A stretch of 64,000 nt of DNA from Orientallactaga sibirica (lineage: Eukaryota > Chordata > Mammalia > Rodentia > Dipodidae), in assembly GCA_036365145.1 (NCBI GenBank), contig JAEOAD010000029.1, forward strand, positions 18,792,001 through 18,856,000, given 5' to 3'. The stretch's first letter is position 1; each line of letters starts with the position of its first letter. Positions 35,401 through 48,877 of this stretch are shown here, piece after piece. The notes beneath the pieces were generated by a model. That model ran no database searches. It had not been told where the DNA came from and saw only the letters and a list, made by a program, of their open reading frames with translations. A program made the position numbers and the translations under genes.

Positions 35401-36039
35401 CTAATATATACTTTTTGAGAATTTCAAATTATTTCTGTATTTATAGGTATTTTCCACTTATTCTCTACTATGCTGTGTCTACGCAATAACTCTAAGGTGG
35501 TGTTTATATCAGATATAGTTAATTCTATAACAATTAATTATGCAATATTTTTTCAATTAAAGAAAGTAACTGTAATCTGTAAATGTGTTTCTAGATATTA
35601 AAAAAACACTTCAGAAATGCAATGTTATTTCTCTGCAATAAATCTTATTTCTTCATAAGAACTGATAACATAATGACCTTTTATATAATTAACTATATAT
35701 ACTTTTAAGGTTTTTAATTCATTAAAACTTTGTTTCAAATTGCAAAATTGATTTTTTTAATCAACATTAAACTAGCCATTCTGAATTAGCACTGTAGAAA
35801 TTTTCATAGAATCTGGTTAATACCTGAAGTGTCATAACAAAACAAAAACAGGGATAGGTAATTCTGTTAAGAATGATATTTTAAAATATAATTTCCATTT
35901 TTAATATAGTGAGAACAATATTCAATTTGTAAAATAGCAAAACTAATCTTTTGTTAGTATATCTCCAAGAGGCACTGCTGACTTGACTGAAGGGTCAGGG
36001 CCTAGTAGACTAATGATCAAAGCAGAAACTGTGAACACA
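35401..36039. other. Unique AT-rich noncoding sequence
   Basis: Nothing recognised. Confidence 0.5.
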
Positions 36040-36240
36040 GATGAACTAGAGATCAGATACCTACTTCTTATGTGTAGTCTGTCACTTCCACTTTACAGGT
36101 CATATATTCCTCATTTATAAAATTAAGACTGTACTAAGAGACGTTCCTAGTGTTACTATAAAGTAAAAATGGGAAAATGTACCTGTGCATCTTACACAGC
36201 GCATGCATGACAATCAGTACCCTTTTAGTAATATCAACTG
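36040..36240 (+). mobile_element. MIR SINE
   Basis: 'tgtgtagtctgtcacttcca', 'tattcctcatttataaaatt' and 'tgtgcatcttacacagcgc' follow the MIR consensus ('tcagtttcctcatctgtaaaatg', then 'cttagcacagtgcct'). Confidence 0.5.
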
Positions 36241-36271
36241 TTAAGATCATTGTACTCTGAAGAAACTAGAT

Positions 36272-36500
36272 TATTATTTATTTATCTATTTATTCATTCA
36301 TTTACTTATTTATTTGAGAGAGAGAGAGAAAGAGACAGAGAAACAGGCAGATATATAGAGCAAATGGGTGTACCAGGGCCTTAAGCCCCTGCAAATGAAC
36401 TCCAGATACATGCATCACCTGTGTATCTGGCTTACTTGGGTCCTGGGGAATCAAATTTGGGTCCTTTGGCTTTTTAAACCACTAAACCATCTCTCCAGCC
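36272..36500 (-). mobile_element. DIP-like SINE, minus strand
   Basis: Long (TTTA)n-type tail with ATTTATTCATTCATT variation, GA block, 'accagggccttaagcccctg', 'gggtcctttggctttttaaa' and 'aaaccatctctccagccc'. The segment between 'ggcttt' and 'accac' is shortened, so the A-box side has a small deletion. Confidence 0.9.
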
Positions 36501-37479
36501 CAAACGGGCTTATTTTTCAAGGGCAAGGTTCATGTGGCAAGGAGCTGTCCCTTCCATGTGGGTGTTGAAATCTATGGCATGCTCAGGCTTGTAAGACACC
36601 CATTTGATACTATTGGGATACATGAAGCTATGTTCTCTTATATACCATTGTATACCAGCTCATTTCAGTTCAGAAATACAAGAGCACCTTGGGGACCTTA
36701 GGAAGGTTTAACTGATTCATTGTTTGACGGGATAGAAAGTTAAAATGAGTGTTTCCCTTAATCGGTTTCAGCAGGAGGTCAGGTTCAGAAGAGAAATAGA
36801 ATAACATAGAAGCAAACTCTCAGTTAATCACTCACTCACTGAAATAAATGACTATGTTCTGTAACTTGAAAACTGAGTGGTAGGGTCTCAGAATTCTCCT
36901 GGCTGGTGATTAACACTTCTCACTGTTCTTAAACATTGGTTCTAAGCAACAATAATTATTAACACCTGCAACCTGACTTTCTTTATACAATAAAGAATCT
37001 ATTAAGTTTTACCTTTACTTGAGATAGTTATGAAGAAGCAATATCACCATATAAATCTAACATACAGTGAAGTAGTGGAAATAGAGATGCATAAAACATG
37101 CATGAAAACAAGTTTAGCTTGATAGTAAAAGAGACCTGTATTCCTATTTTAACCCTGATTATTAATGATTAAGTTCTCTTTATTTAGCAATAGGGGTAAT
37201 GGATGTTTCCTTGTAGAATTATTAGTGTCATTAAATACTATGCCATGAGTAATATCCAGTTATAAGCCAGGTGCCAATCAGGTGGAGGATGGATAAAAGT
37301 ATTGTGGCTTTAGTATTTCATGTGCCAAATGCAATGAAAACCATTCATTGCAAAGGCAGAGCTGAGCTGAAATCTCCTTAAATCAGTTTCCATATGCTAA
37401 TTCACTTCATTTAACTATGAAAAAGAGCTATGAGAATATTTAAGATGTTGAGTTTATAGTAACCCAGGTTATATGTGAA
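36501..37479. other. Unique noncoding sequence, possible MIR remnant
   Basis: 37110-37275 ('attaagttctctttatttag', 'taggggtaatggatgtttcc') weakly resembles MIR in the plus orientation; the rest is unmatched. Confidence 0.4.
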
Positions 37480-38055
37480 GCTTATGTCATTCAGCCTTCT
37501 TCGAACCGCAGCATGAAAGAAGTAGGTAAATTGTACAACCACTGTGAGTTCATGAGTGAATCAGCCATGTCATATGTGGAAGACAGCTTTCCCTAGCACT
37601 CCTTCCCATTCTCTGGATCTAAATTTCTTCCCTTACTTTATTCTGAATTTTTGTGTGTTTTAGAAGGGGTGATATTGAGCCTATACAAGGACTGCAGAAT
37701 GCTGAGCCCAATCAATCATGAAAGGTGGATGAGCTCATGAGACTACACCCACACCCTAGGGCATTATTGGCAGTTAGTGTGGATAGACATATACTTCAGT
37801 GGTGTAACCACTGGTGTATTATCTGTGCTCTAATACATAATCTATCACACATGCTCATGCAAGCAATCCTAATTAAAATTGATGTGTCACAAAAAGACCA
37901 CAAAGTAAAAATAAGGTTAGTAGAAAGAAAAAGGTTTTCCATGGGAAAGTAAAAAAAGGACAAGAGATTATAGTGTGACATTATCATGGAAAAAATGCAT
38001 TGCATACATATATTAAAGTTGTTGATAAATAAAATAAATTTTAAAAAAGAAAAAA
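37480..38055 (+). mobile_element. LINE-1 (Lx-like) 3'-UTR fragment, possibly with inverted left part
   Basis: 37715-38050 follows the rodent Lx-type L1 3' end ('cttcagtggtgtaaccactg', 'gaaaaaatgcattgcatac' with 'gttgataaataaaataaa' at the end), so the strand is +. The left part, 37500-37700 ('gagttcatgagtgaatcagc', 'agcactccttcccattctc'), resembles the same UTR in the opposite sense, as in copy D. This could be another inversion, but the match is weak. Confidence 0.5.
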
Positions 38056-39634
38056 GAGATAGATGAAAATTACTAATTTCTATATAACTTCTTACCATCC
38101 CTAACTTGCTTTTATGGTCCATCATGTCCAGCCATCTGCCATCTGTTCACCTTTTTCTCAGAAAAAAAAAAAAAAAAAAAAGATTCATTTATAATTGTAT
38201 CTTAACTTAATCCTTCATTGAATTAAACAGATGTGGTAGTGCTTGGCATCTTAATGATGAAGTCTCTTATCTTCCTCCTAGAGTGCTATAATTTAATATA
38301 AACTATCTTTATAATATTTTAAAAATTATATGGACCATGATTCCTTTGATTTAAAAAAGTTCTATAAGTTATACCTCTTACTCTCGCATTTTTTCTTTTT
38401 AGCAAGCTGGTGGACTATTCTTTCAAAATGTGGCTTAATGTCAATTTAAGAAGGCTACTACTCTAATTATACAAAATCAAACTATGTTTTGACAATTTAA
38501 TAATCTTTCTTGGTTTTTCAATAGAGATCTTGAGATGTCAGCTACCATTAGGAATGTGATGACCCAAAGCCACATTTGAACACAGGGAAAAAAAAAATCA
38601 CTAGGGAATTAGAAAGGATAAAAAAGTAATTGCCTAAGAAGATTTTGATGAGAGTGAGGTCAGAGGAAAAGCAAGTCACCTTGCAAATCTGTGGTCTGCG
38701 CTATACAGACAGATTCTTCAGATATTTTAACAAGAATAAAAATTTGTCCCAAAATATATTTCAAAGTTGTATGGCACAGTTGGACACATCTATGTCAAGA
38801 TGTGTTGCATGCCTTTAAGGAAATGTCATGGACTAATAGGCTACCTCTTTATCTCTAACAGGGCAGAATTATGACCTAATTTTTTTCTTTATATAATCTT
38901 GATATCTCCTCATTAGAAACAAATTGGCTAATTCTATCATATTTAGGGCAAAAAATTATTTTGAAGTTTTACTTTGGGGGTCAATCTTTGGTGCTCTGTC
39001 TATAGCAACATCATTTGAAGTGAGTATGAGGCACTATTCTCATCATAACAGAAACCTACTTCAGAAAAGACCAAGCATTCAGATTTTCCATTCTTCTTAA
39101 AGTTTAATTAAATTACTCCCCAGGTATTTTCTCTGGAATGACTGGTTATTGTCATAATTGTCACTGCTGAACACTGCCATTTTTAGTAAAACCTCAGACT
39201 TTAATATCCCATACAGAGTCAATGAGTGATGGTTTAAATAATTGTTATACTTTAATACATATAACTTTTCTTTATTATTAGTATTGCCAATGGCAGTATT
39301 GAAAATTTTTGGGTCAAATGTAATAGCTAACCACATTCCATGTACAATTTGACCTCAGATTCCATTTCTTGCTTCACTTCAAAGAGTTACTTTAAGATGG
39401 TCCAAGAACTAATGAAGTTTCTAGTTCTTCTGGGCAAGCAGAGGTTTAGGGTATTTTCAAAAGGTCACCCATCACAGCAATGCAGTTAGAGTTTGAATAA
39501 ACCAGGAAACAGAGTTTGCAACATCCAATTTTCTTTATATTCAGTTTGGCTATATAAGGGTATATCCAAGTGATCATCATGACTCTAGCCCATGAAGCGC
39601 CACCTGTAAATTCACTACTAAAAGAACATCAGAA
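38056..39634. other. Unique AT-rich noncoding sequence
   Basis: A 21-bp A-run at 38161-38181; no SINE body precedes it that I can recognise. Nothing else is classified. Confidence 0.5.
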
Positions 39635-39841
39635 GCTGGGTTTGGTAGCTCATGCCTTTAATCCCAGCACTCAGGAGGCAGAGATAGGAGGATCACCATG
39701 AGTTCGAGGCCACCCGGAGAATACAGAGGAAAGTCCAGGCCAGCCTGGGCTAGAGAGAGACCCGACCTTAAAAAACCAAAAATAAGTAAATAATAAAAAG
39801 AAAAGAAAAGAAAAGAAAAGAAAAGAAAAGAAAAGAAAAGA
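39635..39841 (+). mobile_element. B1 SINE with (GAAAA)n tail
   Basis: 'gctgggtttggtagctcatg', 'gaggaggatcacc'-type core ('agttcgaggccacccggaga'), 'ccagcctgggctagagagag'. The tail has become about nine GAAAA units (39797-39841). Flanking 'aacatcagaa' and 'aatcagaa' may be a degraded TSD. Confidence 0.92.
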
Positions 39842-41239
39842 ATCAGAAACTCTCAAGGCCTTTGGTATATAAATGTGAATTTCTAGAGCTTGCTCTTAGA
39901 GTAAGGAAGCTTTTAGGAAAAAAAAATTAAGAATTTGACTTAGCAAGTGGGTATTTTAAACATCTCTGTCCTTATTCACTGTTCTAAGAAGTTCTGAAAA
40001 GACATATACTTCGCATGTGTGTAACAGGGCTAAGAAAATTAGGGAAAGATCCTTTACACACTGTAAATCTTTCCCTGACATGTATACATCTCAGGTTGAG
40101 GACATAATGGAAAGGGAAACTGTGCAGAAAAAAAAAAAAAAAATACTTGGGAGGATTTGAGTTGATATGTGATTGCAGGAAGACATTTCGTTGACAATAA
40201 CAACAGCTAATATTCATCAAGTGCCTATGTTACACCCAACCTGCTGTGTATACATGCTAATTTATTTTTGCTTTTTGTGTTCCTTAAGAAATATTTATTG
40301 AATATTTGTTAGGTAAATACTGGGACCTTACTGTCTATGGAAGGTATTAGTTATTCCATGAATGTTTCTTGATCAATAATGCATGCTAATTAATAATTAC
40401 AATTTTCTTAGATATATATAAGCTATTGTGAATATAAATGCAATACATGAATAGCCATGAATAGATTACACTTATCTAGAGAAGAAAATAAAAATTATAT
40501 GTAAAAGTTATTTGAATTGCTTAGCTATTTTATTTTTGCTTTGGGTATAAATTATGAATTCATATATAATATTTTAAAGATATAACAGAATAGATATTCT
40601 TATTTATCTACATGGATGACATAAAACAGCTATGTTAGGAAATGGATAATAAGCAGAAATTACACTGATAAGTAATTCATTCTTATTGCAGGAGGGTACA
40701 AATAAGGAATGCAAAATTATGTGTGTATGTTTTATATATTCAATTATTCATTTTAAACATATAAGGTTATACATTTTATAATAGCTATAACTACTGTTCC
40801 AGTATTCTGTTAGTTTTCTACTGAAAAATGTTTATCATAGATAATTTAGAAAACTTTTTGAGGTCATAAAGAACAAAGTTTTCATCCTTCTATTCACATT
40901 TTATTGAAAATACTATGAACAAAGCAATGGTTTTCACATATTTATCAGAGAATGCTTTCATTCTATTTATTCTCCTATCCTTCATAAATAAATCAAGACA
41001 AGATCAGATATCACAAAACAAAAAATATTCTATTTTCTATTCCTTTTTAACAATTAAAATCATAGTTGAAGGTCTTTGTAAAGAGCATAGAAATATTTGA
41101 AGATCTACTTGTGTTTCTTATTCATTATTAAAAAGAATAAGCATATAACCTTATAGTATGAATTTGCATTCTGCCTTTCAATACCTGTTGTTAATTTGTT
41201 TATTACAAAAATATGTACTTTGTTGATGTCAAATAATTG
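39842..41239. other. Unique AT-rich noncoding sequence
   Basis: 40195-40262 ('acagctaatattcatcaagt', 'gcctatgtta') resembles the end of a minus-strand MIR. The rest, including an A-run at 40127-40142, is unclassified. Confidence 0.45.
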
Positions 41240-41253
41240 TATATGTAATCTCT

Positions 41254-41293
<40 letters not shown>

Positions 41294-41495
41294 TTATTTG
41301 AGAAGGAAAGAGGTAGACAGAAAAAGAGACAGAGAGAGAGAATGAATGGGCATGCCAGGGCCTCTAGCCAGTGAAAAAAAATTCCAGATTCATGAGCCAC
41401 CTTGTGCATATGGCTTACGTGGATACTGAGGAATTGAGCCCTGGGCCTTAGGCTTTGCAACAAGTGCCTTAACCTCTAAGGCATCGCTCTAGCCC
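41254..41495 (-). mobile_element. DIP-like SINE with (ATTT)n tail, minus strand
   Basis: Ten or so ATTT units (41257-41296), GA block, 'catgccagggcctctagcc', 'accttgtgcatatggcttac', 'ctaaggcatcgctctagccc'. The TSD is tatatgtaatctct (41240-41253) and tacatgtaattctt (41496-41509), 11 of 14 identical. Confidence 0.92.
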
Positions 41496-41627
41496 TACAT
41501 GTAATTCTTTAAGGGATGTTTTTTTCTAATGATGTAATGTCTCAAAAGTGAAGTAAACACATTTTATTTGTGGTGCTTAATAAGTGTTTTCAGTTGTAGG
41601 TTTTGCTTTTCTGCAGAAACATGAGTC

Positions 41628-41880
41628 AAACATGGTGGCACTGGCTTATAATACCAGTGGCTTGGGAGGCTGAGGCAGGATGATGACAAATTCAAGACCA
41701 TCATGGATTACATAATGAATACAAGTTATGTAGGTAATACAAGATATGTACTAGGAGCCTGTTTAAAATTAAAACTTCAGAAAAAGTTGGTGGGAACATA
41801 GATCAATGGATGAATTATTACTTAGCTTAAAAGGGGTCCTACATTTATCTCCAGTGCTCCCACCTCTCCGAAAGCCAAAC
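41628..41880 (+). mobile_element. B1-dID-like composite SINE
   Basis: The left part is a decayed B1 ('catggtggcactggcttata', 'cttgggaggctgaggcagga'). The right part is ID-like ('tggatgaattattacttagc', 'tacatttatctccagtgctc'). The B1-then-ID order distinguishes it from B4. Old. Confidence 0.5.
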
Positions 41881-43260
41881 CTCTCATTAAAATCCATTCA
41901 ATTCCTGCAAAAGATTGCTATTAGGCACTATTTTTTCTGAAGATAGACTATTTTTTTCTCATCTACTGGTGGAAATATTTTAAAAGTTGAGTGACTTAAG
42001 CAGTAGGATATGTTTTAGGCAGAACCCTACACAAGCAAGGTCTTTAATATCAGAATAGAATGTTCCAATTTAATATCTTTTATATCTCTCCATGTGCACC
42101 CAGTTATATTTGATACCCCACTTTAAGGGGAGGTCAATGAAATATGTTCTCAGCTGACAGTTATTTTCAGCCATATCTAGGTACAAAAATTAGATTTGGT
42201 TAATATCACTACCACTACATGGTTCTCTATTTCTCACAGGAGATTATTGTTCCATTATGAAGAAGTAATGCTCCCATCCCCTTTCCTGCCCCAACCCCAA
42301 TCCCTAATTTATGGTTTCAACTGCAAGCTACTTTAAGATCTTATTGTACAGCCTCCAAGAAACAAAGAAAGAAAATTACACTATTGTGAAATTCCAAATT
42401 GCTGTAGCTCACATTCAATGTTTATTTTATTTCAGTATTACTGCCAATGGGCTTTGCCTAGTGAAATAAATTTAGCACTAATGAATATATTTTGAAAGTT
42501 TGAAAACACAATTTAATAAATGATTCAACGTAAATTCTACAAAAATGACTCTAGGAGGATGAAGAGTCATTGAGCAGGAGGAAAGCCATGAGAAAACAAA
42601 GGAATAAAAAATGAATAGGTAAGAGCAATTATGATTTTTACAATAGCAATTAATCAAGAAGTCCTTGTTTCTTTTCAATATCATAAAGTTGTACAATGAC
42701 AATGCTAGGTCAATTTAATTATAAATGTTCCCAGGACTTTTTACTTGGTTGAATTAATATAACAGAAATTGACATAGAGTAGGGTTTGTACAGGTTATTT
42801 CCTGTTGGATTTCTGTTTGCTGCTTATTTTACAACATTTTTATAGAGTTCATATAGTATATACTGGCTTTCACAGATCTATGAATTATATGTCTCAATGA
42901 AGTCTGTCTTTTATAAAAGAGTTTTACTTTACTATGAGAATCGATTATAAATGTAATTTTTACTCTTTGAAATACAGTGTTAGTATTTTCTAATCTTTTG
43001 CTTATGCATATACTATCTATATTGTTATTTTCTTCTTGAAAATTACATCTTCTGAGAGTATTCTGTTTCTTCATATTGCTGTTACTTAAATACTTATGTA
43101 TTTACCAAATAAAATATCCTCTAGATATTTTCAGGAAACTAAAACATAAGTGTATATTAGATCTAATATTTTTGTTTTGAAAAAGAACACAACTATTTAT
43201 TCATATAGCACAATGCAAGTCTGGAAAAAGAAAATCTAAAGAAACTGAGAATAAAAACAT
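41881..43260. other. Unique AT-rich noncoding sequence
   Basis: No gene or classified repeat. 42090-42380 is slightly less AT-rich. Confidence 0.45.
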
Positions 43261-43267
43261 ATTTTTG

Positions 43268-43413
43268 GTGCCAGGTGTGGTGGCACACACATTTAATCCC
43301 AGCAGAGGTAAGATGATAGCCAAGAATTCGAGGCCACCCTGAGACTACAGAGTGAATTCCAGGTCAGCCAGAGGCTGAGTGAGACACTACCTCGAAAAAC
43401 CAAAAAAAAAAAA
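43268..43413 (+). mobile_element. B1 SINE followed by T-run
   Basis: 'gccaggtgtggtggcacaca', 'ttcgaggccaccctgagact', 'gtgaattccaggtcagcc', 'actacctcgaaaaacc' and an A12 tail. There is a deletion in the first half after 'aatcccagca'. A 17-bp T-run (43414-43430) abuts the A tail, giving A12T17. Confidence 0.92.
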
Positions 43414-43430
43414 TTTTTTTTTTTTTTTTT

Positions 43431-44199
43431 GTTTAGGTTCCACTCAAGATCTAAGTTCTTAATTACAAGGGCCATTCAACTCACGATCTTTCAAACCATT
43501 CCCATATAATAATTTTATTTTATTTTGGTGGATGTAGATCTTTGGTTGTTAATTTTGTTTCCCTCCCTCTTCTCAGACAAGTCTCTATCACACTGTATAC
43601 TCCACTTGTGCCTGCTGATGCTTTCATAAACATACATTTCCCAAATCCTTCACTTATGCCTGATGTCCTCCTATCCTAGATTGCTTGCTGTGACCTTTGA
43701 ATCATAGTATCTCAAGAGATCTGCCAGCTATTATTTCTTCTGTCTCACAGTAAAAAGAGGGATGCATGAAGTTTGGAATGTCTGTCCCCTTCTCTTTAAT
43801 TAAAATTTTCAACTATCTAGTAAACTGCTAGGTTACTTCTATGATTCCAAACCAAATCATTCCTCTATGCTAACATAATTTATTTTGCAGCAATATTGGA
43901 CAGCATAGATCACAACCTCTCCCTCCATTGGTTTGTAAAATACCCTACGTTCTGTGCCTTTACTCCCTATCTAGTGACCACTTTGTCATTTCCTTTCAAA
44001 ATGTGTAATATTAAATTAGCCTGGGATTGGTCCTTCTCTCTCATCTTCACCACTTACTCTCTAGGAAACATCATTTTGTTTCATGACTTTAAATAATGTT
44101 TTTGAAATTGTGTATGTGTGTACATACATATGTGTGTATGTGTTTGTATGCATAATATGATATGTGTGTATGGACACATATTTGCCACTATGTGCATCT
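43431..44199. other. Unique noncoding sequence with TG/TA-rich patch
   Basis: A pyrimidine-rich stretch, 43558-43760, is unclassified. A degenerate TGTATG repeat lies at 44108-44175. Confidence 0.45.
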
Positions 44200-44204
44200 T
44201 GTTA

Positions 44205-44420
44205 TTAGAAAAACTTAAGGCAATTGTCTTATCTTTCCACCTTGTTTGAGATGGGTAATCTAGTTGTTTGCTACTGGACAGGCAGGGCTAGCTTTTCCAT
44301 GAGCATTATGATTATCCTGACTCCATCTCCCATTGCCATGTGGGTGATGGATATCCAAATGCCTATCACAGGCTTGCAAATTAATAATCACCTTTTGCCA
44401 ATGAGCCATTTTCCCAGCAC
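44205..44420 (-). mobile_element. B2/B3-like SINE relic, minus strand
   Basis: The right end 'caccttttgccaatgagcca' then 'ttttcccagcacc' corresponds to the reverse of a B2-superfamily head ('cactgagccatctccccagc'). The left part is strongly diverged. Confidence 0.35.
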
Positions 44421-46190
44421 CAAAATATTACTTTTAATCATTACATAGTATTTTCATATGTCCTACTACAGATTCTTCCCAAATTTACATATTTACTTAT
44501 TCAATTTTCCAACTTATTGAAAGAGTTATAAAACAATGAGTTCTAATTACTTGATCAAAAAGGAAACCTTTGCCTAGTACACCAAATACTCAAAAAATAA
44601 ATAAGTTTTAATTTTCCCACTCTGCACAGCAGAATAATGCATAATTACTTGATATCATTTTTGATATCTCTCTTTCTCTAATGTCCCACATTCAAGACAT
44701 CAAGAAGTTTGACAATTCTTCAGAAATATATTATTGATTCTATCATTCATGTCCATCTCCAATGGCTCTGGCATGAATAACTCAAGTGTATATCATACTA
44801 AGTGTTAGGACAGTAGATGTTCCTTAACCTGGAAAGTTAGCTTTCATATATACCTGCATGTCTTGCTATCATTTATTTTCAAATACCTTCTTACCTATAT
44901 CTTTATCAAGATTGTCATTTGAAAAGGGTCTTACACAAAAGACCACACCCAACATAACATTTTATTCATCTACTTCACATTATATTTCATCTTTATTAGT
45001 ATCTCTGCATGCTATATCTGACCTCAGTTATCATCTGCTTACATCCCCCCCACACACACACACTGTGGTGGAAGAGGAATGTGCTAATCTAGTCATTTCT
45101 ATCATTGCTCAGTGACTGATCCACTAGCACATATAAAACACTAGGTTAGTGTTTAGGCATTTTCCTCTTAATTTTGGTATCAAAACAGACTATTTTGACA
45201 TAGAATTTTCATTCATTCATGACATATTCCTTATTAATAATTTGTAATAATTAAATATGCAACACTGATAAATAATTTATGTAATAATTTAAGTTATTTT
45301 AAGAATGAGATTGTATTATACACTACCAGTTATAAACAATATATCTATAAATAAGACAACATTGTTTTTTATAACATTATGTGAATTATTAATAACCATA
45401 GGAAAAGTAAGATAGAAACTGATATAGGAGCATTTAACAGGAAGAAATAATTTCTTAGAGATGGAAGAAAAGTCAGATAAAGGTTGACATAAAACTTAGG
45501 CAGTTAGGAAGAGCCTTGCTGTAACTTAATTATTTAAAAAAACTCAAAAATGGCAAGAAATAATAGTCTTGTACCTTACTAAAGGTGCCCTAAAACTTTT
45601 TTTCTTGTTTTCATTATACTCTATTTTTTAATATTTGGTGTGTCTGTGTATATATATATGCCCAAAGCTATATGTACTGAAGATTACTGCTCATGTCTGT
45701 GTCAGAGGGAATTATAACTGTTAAATGATAAACTTTGGATAAACATAAAACTTGTTCTTTGTAATGTTGCAATATTATTGCCCATGTTGACTCGAGGGAC
45801 AGAATACATGAATAACTACAGAAGAATGACTTATAATCAATAAAAGAAAAGAATAACTATTTTGAAAACAATGAGTTTATAGTTCCTTATGGCCATTTTT
45901 GAGAATGTCTTTTTACCAAATTTCTAACTAAGGCAGGTAGAATAGCAAGATATAGTAAATAGAAAACAAAATAAAGGGTTAAATTTAAATATCAGTTCTT
46001 TCATACTTAAAAAGTTTCAAATATTGAAAAGAAAACACCCACACATAAAAATATCAATTGTTTGATGTAGATTTAAATTCCAACAGGCTTCATGAATTTT
46101 ATATGGTAGTTCTATATAGAGTTCTCATTTTATTCTTTTAAAGTGGTGCACGGTTGACAAACAGGCTCTCTGTTCACACTCATACACATT
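44421..46190. other. Unique noncoding sequence
   Basis: 44655-45010 ('atatctctctttctctaatg', 'tcccacattcaagacatcaa') looks like an old mammalian interspersed repeat that I cannot name. A C7 run plus (CA)7 is at 45045-45063. Confidence 0.4.
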
Positions 46191-46262
46191 GTCACCATTC
46201 ACACACCCATACCCATAAACACACACACACACACACACACACACATTCACATATATACACAA
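46170..46262. repeat. (CA)n microsatellite with degenerate left flank
   Basis: About 13 pure CA units (46219-46245) within a longer CACATA/CACACTC-rich tract. Confidence 0.9.
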
Positions 46263-47789
46263 AGGGTCTTGTCATAACGATATTTGCCATCACATCTACT
46301 AAGCTAGTAAAAGCCAGCTGTGATTACCAGTATAGGAAATTCATGACACTAGAAGTGGTCTTAGAAATCAAACTAAGCTATATTTACTATATAAAGCATG
46401 GATTCATGGCCTCTTTGCAGCAGGCTTAGTTGGATCCATTTCCAAATTTTTATAGCTCTTTAAACAGTTCTTCAGATTTAGATATGTCACACTTAAATTC
46501 TTATATTTTTATTTTTATTTACAGATAAGAGTATGCACTGATATAAGGAGGCCCATAAACATAGAATATCTATTCTGTCCTATTATTCAATGTTTGTGGT
46601 TCATAACAGGGCTGACATTCATTCTTTCCCTCAGTGATTCAGTACTGAGAGTCCACTATTCTTCAGGACCCTTTTAGACTGCATTTAGAGCTTTTAGTTA
46701 GTATGAACATAAACTGAATCATATGGAAACAAACCTATATAGAGCATTATGCAAGCCAATGGCTTTATAATTAGCATAGTCAGTATATTTTTGATATTGA
46801 AAACTAAAAATTTAGCCTTCTCTGAAATGACACTCTATATTTTAAGTGTTCCTTTATATTTATTAAGCTTCTATTGTAAATATTCAATTCAAAAATTGCT
46901 TCTCATATAATTTTATGAGTTTTAAGAAACTTTTAGTTTAGTTCTTTCATTTTGACATTTGATATTCTACAAATATCTATGATTTCTCTGTTTAAAAATT
47001 ATTTATAGCTCATTCACAAAATGTTAGTGTCTTTATTCAGTAGTAATTCAACGTGATTTATTTGTTAATTTAATTAAATTAATTTGCTATTCTTTCTCAG
47101 TATGTCCTAGGTATAGAATAGATCTATCAATATAATGGTCACGTGTATTAAAATGAGCTATGGAAAACCAGATCATATAAAGAAGACATGCCCTGTGTTG
47201 AATACCCTCTTTATTCCCTAATGTTCTGTGCAGTCTTTTCAAATGAGCATTAGTTGATATCTTATTCAACCATGAAAACAGAAGAGTAAAGGGATGGATT
47301 TCAGTTCTTATCAGATGTACTTTCCTCAGTCACAAAGCAAATAATGGTGATGATTTCAAACAATCTGTGACTACAGTTGAGATCAGCCTTCTGGCAGAAT
47401 GTGTTTCTTTAAGGATAAAAAAAAAAAAATGTGGTCTTGGTTGGTTTCATTTTAAAAGAGGATTAAAAGTAATTCAAATGTAATTATGATTATATTTTAA
47501 AATGCCATGGCTCATATGCTGAGACTTGCTATTTTACATGCTGTTCAGATTTATTCAATCATTTAAATAGGTTGGGGCATTTATTCTGAACTTTAGATAC
47601 ATATTATCACCACCTATGTGATTATTGTAACCTTACCCATGTCTCTGGCTCTGTTCAGACCAACTAACTAAAGAATACCAGGATTTAGGTCTTGGGAATC
47701 AATATTTTTAACAGTTCCCATAGTTATTCAGATGAAAGTCCAGGCATGCTACTTAAGTTTTCTGTATTCTTAGCTTGGATTGAACTATT
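46263..47789. other. Unique AT-rich noncoding sequence
   Basis: A 13-A run at 47418-47430; no element recognised. Confidence 0.5.
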
Positions 47790-48639
47790 GATCTACCTAA
47801 AATGCTTTTGTTGGTGGTAATTATGAAGAGAACAGATGGTCCAATTCCCTTTCAACAAGAGATACAAATATGGGTTCTCTGTTCTAATCCATTGGCCTGT
47901 GTATGTTTTTATAGTGCTATCATGCTGCATTTGTTGCCATGGCTCTATAGTATAATTGTATACTAAGAATTGTGATGCATCTAACAGTGTTCTTTCCACT
48001 TCGGTTTTCTTGGGCTATATGTGGCTTTTGTGTTTCCATGTGAAACTTAGGATTGTCTTTTCTAGTTCTCAAAAGAATGTCTTTGGAACTTTGATGGTAA
48101 TTGTGTTGGATTTGTAGATTACTTTTGGGAGTATAGTCATTTTCACAATATTGATTAAACAAATCCAGGAAAGAACATGATAGGACTTTCCCAAATCTGA
48201 TAGCTTATTTATTAATCATTTTGAAGGTTTTCTTCATAGAGCTCTTTTACATCCTTGGTAAGGCTTATTACTAGGTACTTTATTGTGGAGGAAGCTATTC
48301 CAAGGGGATTTCTTAATTTCTTTGCCATCAAGTTCCTCAGACTTTGCAGCAAGTATTTATTAAACCTAAGAGTTTTCTATGTGAGTTTGTCAAGTCATTA
48401 AAATATAGAATTATATCAGTCAAACCATACATTGGAATAAAGAGAGAGACGATTCAACAATGGTGTTAGCAAAACTAGATATATACTTGCAAAGACAAAA
48501 TAAAATTAGACCCACACCTCTCACCCTACACGAAGATTAAAAAGGGATATAAGACCTGTATATAAAACCAAAAATACTAAAAGTACTAGGAAAAAAAAAA
48601 CATAGACAATGCTCTGAAAGCTATAGGCACAGTAAGAAC

Positions 48640-48877
48640 ATTTTTTTTGAGAGAGAGAAAGAAAGGGAGAGAGGAGAGAAAGATAGAGAATAGGTGTGCC
48701 AATGGCCTCTCAGTTGCTATGAACAAACTCCAGATGCATACGCCCCCTTGTAGGCCAGTGCAGCATTGTGCCCTTGGGTCACTTTGCATCTGGCTAAATG
48801 TGGGACCTGGAGAATTGAACGTGCATTCTTAGGCTTAGCAGGCAGGTGCCTTAACCACTAAGCCATCTCTCCAGCCC
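48640..48877 (-). mobile_element. DIP-like SINE, long subfamily, minus strand
   Basis: T8, GA block, 'tctcagttgctatgaacaaa', long-subfamily block 'gtgcagcattgtgcccttgg', 'ctaaatgtgggacctggaga', 'taagccatctctccagccc'. The TSD is agtaagaac (48631-48639) and aataagaac (48878-48886). Inserted into the L1. Confidence 0.93.

Noticed and set aside
44655..45010. Named ancient repeat
   Set aside because: The wording is familiar but I could not assign a family with confidence, so it is left as unclassified.
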